Source: Tricholoma matsutake (Eukaryota; Basidiomycota; Agaricomycetes; Agaricales; Tricholomataceae). From it: DNA of 64,000 nt. Made by a program: the position numbers and the translations under genes. Shown here in pieces: positions 56,197-64,000 of the stretch. The notes under the pieces were generated by a model. The model was not told the DNA's origin and searched no databases. It was given only the letters and a program-made list of their open reading frames with translations. Numbering within the stretch: the first letter of the stretch is position 1; every line of letters starts with the position of its first letter. The stretch covers positions 9,362,001 through 9,426,000 of the forward strand of contig AP026542.1 in assembly GCA_026075535.2 (NCBI GenBank). Reading direction: 5' to 3'.

Positions 56197-56936
56197 CTAA
56201 GCTCACAAATGGCAAAAATGTGAGAAATAACAACTTGCCATTTTCACTCTGATATCTATTCTATATTCTGGGGAGAATCTAGATCTGCATGGCTTTTTAA
56301 ATTTGACTCATTGGAACATAAGTTATAGCTGTAAAACTATCAAAATTGTCACTTGCCCTGTTACTCACTTTCTTTCCTTTCAAATAAGATTTTGACTGTT
56401 GGGAGGTAAGGTTTGGGGCATAAATGCAATTTACTACATGTTTACAAGCCCCTATTCATTTGTGGTGCTCAATGCACAGCAAAGTGACATCTGTGTGCCC
56501 AGCATCATATTGTCCAGCAACTGCCATACTGACACGCGAGATTCTTTTTTGGAGCATAAATATGACCACATGGTCCATGCGCAGCCACAGGGTATATAAG
56601 CATGCTCAAAATCAAGACTCTTTCCCCTGGGCATGTCCCACTTTACTGCAATAAGAATTATAATAGTATAAATGATAATTATATTACTTGTTTTTTTCTG
56701 ACTGGTATCAAAATTACATACAAGTAGATAGGGTGAGAAGACTGGTTATGACCAGTTTTGACCAGTTTTCAATCAGTTCTCAATCATTTTGAAAATGGGG
56801 TAACCACTAACCAGACTGTTCTTAAATATGAGTAACTGTAACCAAAAAATGGACCGAACTTGGTTTTGTTTGGTTTTGTTTGGTTCCCATTTTTTTTTCA
56901 GTCCTATGGACCAAACCTTAGAACACTAACGGTCAG

Positions 56937-57128
56937 AGAGGAAAGCACCAGGAAGTCCATGTAATTTCCACACATGGTGGAGATAGAGTTGGGTGGCACC
57001 CAGGGCACTGACAGTGGTGTGAGTGGGAATGAAGTGAACACATTTTCCCACTGAATCAACTGTGCACATCACTGCATCAAACCCATTTGACTCTGGCAAC
57101 TCCACCACAAAGTTGACACTGATAACAT
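56937..57128 (-). pseudogene. Chromovirus integrase core (continuation of 42060-42921)
   Basis: Minus strand: DVISVNFVVELPESNGFDAV (first catalytic Asp of SVDF changed to Asn), MCTVDSVGKCVHFIPTHTTV, GATQLYLHHVWKLHGLPGAF, LSDR. The codons resume at 42921 with GPQF after the hAT-like insertion. Confidence 0.88.
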
Positions 57129-57525
57129 CTAGGGCAAGGCAGGGGTTACCCCTGGGTGTCAAATTGCATACCCTTACCCCTACCCCTGAAGACCCTACCC
57201 TTAGGGGTAAGGGTATGGAAACATATAAGGGTTGCCAAGGGTATGGGAGGGTTTGTCAAGGGTACAAGCACAAAATCAACATATTTAGAGCAAAATTCAT
57301 TTGAAAAGTGTTGATAACTATTGTATTTACTATTAATATCACATCTTATTAACATATGAAAGCCATTATCATGTTGGACAATCCCAAAATCTGAATTTAA
57401 TCGATGAAAATCTTGAATATGAGTCTTTGTAGCTGAAAAAATCAAATGATATTCTTACATAAGCATACCCCTGGCATACCCCTGTACCCTTAGTAAGGGT
57501 ACAGGGGTATGCAAGGGTATGAACT
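57129..57525. repeat. ACCCT-rich insertion in the integrase
   Basis: The stretch has ACCCCT and AAGGGT blocks at both ends with an AT-rich middle, like a diverged relative of the MITEs at 28032 and 39298. It separates LGHPGCWKTLELTS from DVISVNF; about 60 integrase residues are missing, so insertion and deletion both occurred. No clear target duplication. Confidence 0.5.
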
Positions 57526-57771
57526 TTGAGGTGAGCTCCAAGGTTTTCCAGCATCCAGGATGACCAGCAATCTGTCAGTCATGGTGTTGGGATATGGTGC
57601 ACTGGCAAAGGTCTGGGTCATTGGGGATGTAGATTGATCCCTGAAATACAACAAGTCCTCCTTTTCAGCCCACTCTGCTGCACACAAGGAAAGGGTGGAT
57701 CACTTCTTTAACAGCTCAGGCAACAACATCCTGGTGTAAGCCACTATGGTTTGCACAATGAATGTCGCATA
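57526..57771 (-). pseudogene. Chromovirus integrase N-terminal zinc region
   Basis: Minus strand shows FQGSIYIPNDPDL, then a His-rich QHHD, TGA, QIAGHPGCWKTLELTS, matching the HHCC entry of gypsy integrases. Frameshifts and stops. Interrupted at 57772 by a hAT-like element. Confidence 0.8.
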
Positions 57772-59167
57772 TAGTGTTTTAAGGTCTGGTTTGGTCCAGT
57801 TTTTCAACCCCCAACAGGGGCAACCGGGACTGCAACTGGTCTAGACTGACACTCCAAATTGCAGGACCACAACTGAACTGAATAGAACCACTCCTATTCA
57901 GTTTGGTTGCCCCCTGAAGACTGGTTTTAACTGGTTTTACTGCTATTTTTTTGAGTCTAACTAAATTCTGTTATATAGTAAATAATACTAATTACATTTA
58001 CACCCTGCAAGCAGTTGCTCACAGTGGTGGGGTGATGCTAACAGAGGTAATAAAAAAAAGAAGACAAAAAACCCTCCCCCATGCAGAGGAGGGGTGGAAA
58101 GTGTCCATTAGTTACATATTAAAGGTAGACAAAAAAACTGCCCCACCATCTTGCATTTGTAGCGAGGGTGGGGCATTGGGTGGCCGCATGGCATGATATC
58201 ATTGTTGTCACTGTCGTGGTGTTGCTGTCCATTGTCGGTTGCCACTGCTCCCCATGGCATTGCTGTTCATTGTCCATGTTGTGCAGTTTGGCATGGACAT
58301 CCCTGTTAGTGTTTCAAGGTCCAGTCTTTTGCTGTTTTGCTGTATCTCTGCAATGACTGGATGAAATCATTTCATCAAAGAGAGGACCCCCCATTATTTT
58401 CACTTCTCTATCCATGATTAAATTTTGTGATTATATTGACAATCACTGACCAGAATCCTTATGTTCCAGAGATGACCCCCTGGTCTTTGGCCAGATCTAT
58501 CTGCTCAAATATTTTCATGATTTTAGCTTATTGTTTGAGGTAGTAGGAGGCAGTTTAAATTTCAAAAAGACTGCAAAAGATTGCAACCCAACTGGACCTC
58601 AAAACACTAATCCCTGTTTGCATTGGATGTTTGTTCTCCCATTGCGTTGTTGTCCCCTCATCCCCATCGGTATCAGCATCAACACCTCCATCCCCCCTAT
58701 GAGCAATGGCTCATTGGCAGCATGGTGACATGGCATTGTTTGTTGTTGGCACTGGCACTGCCATTGGCATTGTTTGTTGTTGGTGTTCATTGTTTGTCAT
58801 TGGTGTTCATTGTTCATTGGTGGTGTAGGTGTTGGTGTCATCCATTGCCCATTGGTGTCATTTGTCATCTGGTGGCATCATTGTTGTCATCAGTGCAGAG
58901 TGGGGCAGGTCTTGGGTGGGTGACCATGTTATCAAAAGGTAAGAACCTAAAAAGAAGAAAATGTATTAGCCAGTAAAAAGAAATCAATGATAAAAACCAT
59001 ACCTGGGACCCAAATGATTACTACCTTGTTGTTCAGGCCCACTTTGCAGTCATTGAGGTGATTTCGAGGTAGGTGGCATGAGTGTTGTTGGCGGTGAGAG
59101 TGGAAGGTCAAGAGGAAGCGACATCGTGAGGTATTGGTGGTCATAGGAATTGTTTGGCAAGTGGTGC
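57772..59167. mobile_element. hAT-like element, second copy of the 42922 family, right end not found
   Basis: Left end TAGTGTTTTAAGGTCTGG follows GTCGCATA (57764-57771). It shares TTATATAGTAAATAATACTA and the CCCTGCAAGCAGTTGCTC hairpin with 42922. The minus-strand intron-like unit near 58950-59005 is also present. A MITE (58307-58609) is nested in it. The right inverted repeat is absent; the sequence runs into the copia-2 LTR. Confidence 0.65.
58307..58609. mobile_element. hAT-like MITE, 303 bp, complete
   Basis: Begins TAGTGTTTCAAGGTCCAGT and ends ACTGGACCTCAAAACACTA, inverted repeats of 19 bp with one mismatch. Flanked by a perfect 8-bp repeat ATCCCTGT (58299-58306 and 58610-58617). Its termini resemble those of the 42922/57772 elements, suggesting the same transposase. 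Confidence 0.92.
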
Positions 59168-59487
59168 TGTTAAATGTATGATTCACCATCTCTCTATTTT
59201 ACTTCTATCCTACTTCTATTCCATGTCCTATCACTTGTAGTTACACTCATGGGCACTTAGAGTAGTTTCCACCTTGTGTTTATCACTGTTTGTTTCGCAG
59301 TATATAGACTGCAGAGTCCAGAGTTTTGCACTCTTCAGTTGCTCACTCTGGACTCCAGGTACTGTACTCCTTATTGTCTCATATAATAACTAGTTGCTCA
59401 CTCTGGACTCCAGCTGTTCAGTCTATCTGAGTCTCCCTTCACAGTTGCTAGGTCAAACTGCACTAAAGGCAACCTCAGACTTTAGCA
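59168..59487 (+). repeat. 5' LTR of copia-2
   Basis: The LTR ends AGACTTTAGCA at 59487, immediately before a primer-binding site. The start at TGTTAAATG (59168) is a best guess because the 3' LTR lies outside the window. A TATATAG box is at about 59301, with direct repeats GCTCACTCTGGACTCCAG at about 59340 and 59394. Confidence 0.65.
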
Positions 59488-59505
59488 GGTTATGGGCCCT
59501 GCGCC
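59488..59505 (+). promoter_or_regulatory. Primer-binding site, half-tRNA type
   Basis: GGTTATGGGCCC is complementary to GGGCCCAUAACC, the anticodon arm of initiator tRNA-Met. Drosophila copia primes from a 5' fragment of this tRNA in the same way. Confidence 0.75.
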
Positions 59506-59969
59506 CTAGCGACTTCAAATCAACTCCAATCACTCTGAAACCACTCTCGTGAATTCCCTGACCTCAATAACCCCCCAGCACCTACAATTTCTATTCTGTG
59601 TGCCTTGGTTGTTGGTCAACAAGCACTTGTTGGAGTTATCACACTTTTCCCACCAAATTTGACGTTCCTCGTCGCCCACTGGTTGGATCGCTTAGTCCTT
59701 TTTCTAGGACACTTGGGGACATACCCCCCACCTCCCATGAACACCGATAGTCGAACGCGCCCACGGTTCCCGCTCAGTGCTCATTGCAAATCTGAAACAC
59801 CAAATGCTCAAATTACACCCTTTGCTCAACTCGTCTCGCACGCGCCCAATTCAAACGCTATCGTCGAACGGATTCGACAGGCAGATTCAGCACCTTCCCT
59901 TCCCTTGAACGCGCCTACGCTTACCCCAATCGCGCCCACGCTCGCTTCTCAGCGCATTGTTCCGCAAAC

Positions 59970-62900
59970 ATGTCCAACTTATCACCTAATTTCCCAAAGC
60001 TCAACAATTGCAATTATGCCTCCTGGAAGGATCAGATGGCTGCCTGGGGACATAAACAGGGGTGGTGGAGGGTTGTGACTGGTGATATACAGGGGCCTAG
60101 CCCTGGGGATGCAGAGGCATGTCGTTTGTGGTTTCAACTAGTGGATAAGGGGGCTGGGGACATTTATTTGCATATTGAGGATGACCAGAAGCATCACCTG
60201 GGTGGGGTTTTTGATGATCCAAAGAAGATGTTGGAGCTGTTGGAGAGAGGGAATCAATCAAAGAAGCCTGGTATGCACTTCAATACCTATGATGACTTAT
60301 TCTCTGTTAGGAAACAAGAGAGTGAGGGCCTGGAAGGTCTCATAGCTCGCATTTCTGAGAAGGTCTGTGCTATCAAGGATCTCTGTCCCTCTGGCTTCAT
60401 CCTCGATGACCTTGACAATGAACTTCACTCCATGGCTCTCATCCGTGCCCTTCCCGATGAATATTCCTCATTCGTCTCTTCCCTCATGCTCATTGACAAT
60501 CTTGATCGCTCTACTATTCATGAAGCGTTCAGGAATGAGCAATTAAACTGTGAATGTCATTCTGGGTTCTCCAGTGACTCCACATCCGGTACTGCTCTAG
60601 CCACCTCTTCAGTTATCAGTTTACTCTGTGACTTTTGCGGATTTAAAGGTCATACCCTACCTCAGTGCAGGAAATTCCTTGCTGCAAAGACAGAGGCACG
60701 TAAACCCAAGTGGTCTTGCATTGCGAACACCTCTACAACCACATCCTCCACATCACCTTCCTCTCCTGAAAGTGCAGCTGTTGCTACTGCTGTTTCAGTC
60801 ACTGAGTTTGCTGGGAATGCAAGTTATCGTTCCTCTCAACCCACTCCTACTTCAACCACAACTTACCTTTGGAATGCAGACACAGGCGCCACGTCTCATA
60901 TGACGCCTCATCGCAACTGGCTTCACGATCATACCCCTTTTCGTGTCCCAATTCGTCTTGTGGACAATACTATTGTCTATTCTGAAGGTGTAGGAAGTGT
61001 GGTGTTTAAACCAATTATTGCAGGAAAAGAATTGAGGGCTGTCGAGTTTACTCGTGTTTTGCATGTCCCCGATCTCCAGAACAATCTCCTCTCAGTCTTG
61101 TATTTACCCCGTCAATGTGGTATTGACATTTATATCTCTGCCAATGAACTTGCAATGATATTCTTACTTGATGGTGAATGCCTTTTCATGGCTCCCATTG
61201 ATGAGAACAATTCCACATTTCTTGCTGGGACTACTGAGGTGTTCACCGAGCATGTTCACTGCTCCATATCCACTCTTCCTGCAGACCGCAATCTCTGGCA
61301 TCATCATTTTGCTCATCATGGCTACGATGTTGTCAATAAGATTGTGAAGGATGAGCTGGTGACTGGTATGTGTATTAATATGCGTGCCAAACCAGACCCT
61401 ATATGCGAACCTTGTTTAGCTGGCAAGATGAATGCACATCCATTCCCCACTTCCTCTAGTCGTGCTGCCAATCCCCTTGATCTCATCCACTCCAATTTGC
61501 ATGGTCCCTTCAAAACACATACTCACTCTGGGTATCGTTACTGGATCACTTTCATTGATGACAATACTCGTTTCCACTCCAAATACTTCCTTCATACCAA
61601 AGATCAGGCATTTAATGCATTCAAGTTATTCAAAGCGAAAGCTGAGAATCACTGGAATCGCAAAATCAAGGCTATGATTGATGACAAGGGAGGCGAGTAC
61701 ATGTCTAATGAATTCCTTGCATTCATGGATCAGTGTGGGATTGAACATTTGCATACTGTTCACAATCAATCTCAACAGAATGGCATTGCTGAACGAGCGA
61801 ACCGCAGTATTGAGGAACACACTACTGCCATGCTTTATGAAGCTGGTTTACCTCCTTCTTTCTTGGGTGAGGCTGTCGATGCATACATCACAGTCCAGAA
61901 CAAGTGTCCCACTCATTCCCTCTCGGAGAAAACCCCCTTTGAACTCTGGCATAAGCGTAAACCAGATGTCTCAAATCTCCGAGTTTGGGGTTGTGCTGCA
62001 TATGTTCACATCCAGAAGAATAAGCATACTGGGATTGGCTCTCACATGGAGAAGTGTGTTTTCATTGGCTACCCTGAGGGTTACAAAGCCTGGAAATTCT
62101 ACAATCCTGTGACCAAGCATACTGTGATCTGTGAACGCGCTGAATTTGACAAGCACTATTTTCCTGGTCTCAAACACACTTGGAATGAGCCATCTGTTGA
62201 TCCCTCTTCCCCTGTCATCATGTCTGAGTATCTTACACCTTTGATGGTTCCTGATCTTAGTGACATTGATCCTGAACCTGTACAGGCAATTCTTCCTTCT
62301 GGTGTAACTGATCTTGATGATGATCCTGTTCCATCTCAATCTCCTGCTCATGCTCCTACTCCTCCTGCTTCTTCTCCTCCTGCTAATACTACCCCTCACA
62401 CTCCCCACTCCTCCTACTCAGACACCTGCTGTATCTCCACCTCAGACCCCAATTTCATCTCCTCCTCCATCACTTCCTCCGCTTTTAGAGCGTCGAGCTG
62501 CTAATCCACACAAGAATGCTGGATTGCACCACGGGCTTGGAATGAGCCCCTTGCTCCAATCCCAGCTCCACAATTCGATCAACCTTCATCTGATGATGAG
62601 TCTGGTCCAGTTGTTGGTGATGGTTTGGATTCTAGTATTGATCTTGCATTATCTACTCATTATGTGGACCCACAGTCATTCAAGGAGGCTATGAAGCGCT
62701 CAGATGTGTGAAAATGGCAGGAGGCAGCAAATGCAGAGATGAACAATCATTTTGAGAACGGGACTTGGGATTATGTGGAGTTACCTCCTGGTGCAAAGGT
62801 AGTTGGATGCAAATGGGTTTTTAACCTCAAGCATAATGCTGATGGCTCCATTGAGCATTACAAAGGTCAGGTTGTGGCTAAGGGTTTCACCCAACGCCCT

Positions 62901-64000
62901 GGTTTTGAATATGCAGAAGACGCTACATTCTCCCCAGTTTATCATCCTGCTTCACTTCGGCTAATTCTTGCATTGGCTGCAAGGAAAGACCTCCACCTTT
63001 GCTCTCTTGACATCTCCCATGCTTTCTTACTTGGGAAAGAACTTGAGGAAGTCATCTACATGCGCCAACCCAAGGGTTTCCATCAAGGTAACCCAAACAC
63101 AGTTTGTCTGCTGTATAAACCTCTCTATGGGTTGAAACAGTCTGCTCACAACTGGAATGCTCGCCTCCATGAGGTATTGACAGCTATGGGATTTACACGC
63201 TGTGAAGCGGACTGTGTTGTTTATATTTACACACGAGGTGAAGTCAGGGTAATTGTTCCAATCTTTATCGATGACATTACTCTTGCTGGGACTTCTACTT
63301 CTGCCATTGACAAGGTAGTTGAAGATCTCAAATCCCATTTCAAACTTCGTGATCTTGGTCCTACTCAATTCCTACTTGGCATCCACATTACTCGTGACCT
63401 CACAAGTCACACCATCTCCCTCTCCCAACGTCAGTACATTGTTGATGTGCTTGAACGTTTTGGTATGTCAGATTGCAAACCTGTCTTGACTCCCATGGAT
63501 CCCTCCCTTTCATTGACTTCTGACATGTGCCCCAAAACAGAGGAAGATGTTGCAGAAATGCACAATGTTCCTTATTTGGTTGCTGTTGGGTCTTTGATGT
63601 ACCTTGCCACCACCACCCATCCGGACATTGCTTATACAGTTGGTGTACTTGGTCATTTCAACCACAACCCTGGTCCTCGTCATTGGCTTGCAGTCAAGCA
63701 TCTACTTTGCTATCTCAAGGGTACTATGGACTACAAACTAGTCTATGGACCTGATGAGGATGGTAGTGAGTTATTCACAACTTACACTGATGCTGACCAT
63801 GGTGGTAACAAGGATAATGGTTGCTCAACTGGTGGCTATTTGACTTGTGTTGGTGGAGGTGCAGTTGACTGGCGGAGTTGGTTACAACCTTTTGTGACGC
63901 TTTCCACCACAGAGGCTGAGTTTGTTGCTGCAGTAGAGGCTGGAAAGGAAATCAAGTGGACTCGCAGCATTTTACAGGAATTTGGATATCCTGTTGATTG
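59970..64000 (+). pseudogene. copia-2 gag-pol, nearly intact, continues past the window
   Basis: One long frame (codon starts divisible by three). Gag opens MSNLSPNFPKLNNCNYASWK with zinc knuckle CDFCGFKGHTLPQC near residue 225; protease ADTGATSHM; pre-integrase LWHHHFAHHGYDVV; integrase IHSNLHGPFKT (first catalytic Asp now Asn), AMIDDKGGEYMSNEF and QQNGIAERANRS. A Pro-rich linker shifts to another frame between about 62395 and 62530 and returns. TGA at 62709-62711, then RT from 62741: VVGCKWVFNLKHNADGS, SLDISHAFLLGKELEE, LYGLKQSAHNWN, active site FIDDITLAG. RNase H has YTDADHGG and STTEAEFVAAVEAGKE at the window end. Two compensating frameshifts, one TGA and the integrase D-to-N make this copy inactive but young. 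Confidence 0.92.

Larger units (their letters stand above)
42922..56928. mobile_element. hAT-like non-autonomous element, swollen by a nested gypsy
   Basis: Left end TAGTGTTTTAAGGTTTGG; right end read inward TAGTGTTCTAAGGTTTGG. Target duplication ATGGTCAG (42914-42921) against ACGGTCAG (56929-56936), one CpG change, lying exactly in the integrase codons SDR-GPQF of the chromovirus. Excluding the gypsy insertion 44459-56196 the element is about 2.26 kb. Contents: AACTGGTT-type simple sequence near both ends, GAGCAGGTGCTCGC and related hairpins (43135, 43670, 43735), an intron-like unit (about 43905-43840, minus; donor decayed to ATATGT) and a TATATAA near 56592. No transposase. Confidence 0.85.

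Noticed and set aside
57129..57525. Internal telomere repeat from a chromosome fusion
   Set aside because: The ACCCT steps are irregular, occur in both orientations at the two ends of a short insert within an integrase gene, and resemble the nearby MITE family.
2076..58609. A hAT transposase in or near the hAT-like elements
   Set aside because: No RNase H-fold transposase, BED finger or C-terminal dimerisation motif was found in any frame; all copies here are non-autonomous.

Overview
The window is genomic DNA from a basidiomycete fungus, most likely an Agaricomycete. Genes carry many introns of about 50-65 nt. One gene is a NACHT-type NLR of the kind expanded in mushrooms, and the transposable elements (Ty1/copia, chromodomain Ty3/gypsy, hAT-like non-autonomous elements) are of types common in these genomes. 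No species can be named from the sequence alone.

Layout. 1-5050 is repeat-rich: a partial solo LTR, minisatellites, a complete 1.5-kb hAT-like element with a perfect 8-bp target duplication, and a decayed retroelement region. 5390-17000 is a compact gene island. It holds a probable Mg-chelatase/AAA-lid-like protein (minus), a single-pass membrane protein with a long Ser/Pro-rich tail (plus), VPS53 of the GARP tethering complex (minus, 18 exons worked out here), a Yippee-family zinc protein (plus, 5 exons), an RNase P subunit of the Rpr2/Rpp21 family (minus) and a small unknown protein (plus). Neighbours are mostly divergent or convergent with 115-370 bp between them. 17833-20784 is an NLR with a STAND NTPase and one in-frame TGA. 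Its 3' end runs into the most striking structure in the window: 18 successive AG-NNN-GT units spaced 53-71 nt apart, which read as a row of three-nucleotide exons separated by ordinary-sized introns.

From 21 kb to the end the window is nested transposons. A complete copia element (30102-41178, minus strand, perfect 5-bp target duplication ATTGG) is broken by three solo-LTR insertions, a 2.15-kb inverted-repeat element and a tRNA-like SINE. One of the solo LTRs in turn holds a hAT MITE. A minus-strand chromovirus (about 41.4-57.8 kb) is split by a hAT-like element (42922-56928). That element holds a gypsy element (44459-56196), which itself contains a second copy of the 2.15-kb element and a deleted gypsy derivative (49968-53954). 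A second copia element (59168 to past the window end) follows.

The target-site duplications, LTR pairs and stop codons are dominated by CpG to TpG/CpA changes; most in-frame stops are TGA where CGA is expected. This fits methylation-driven decay or RIP-like mutation. Several non-autonomous elements share one architecture: hairpin blocks (GGGCCCAAAC...GTTTGGGCCC and GAGCAnnTGCTC) next to perfect fungal intron signals (GTAAGT, CTAACTAAC, TAG). No transposase for them is present in the window.
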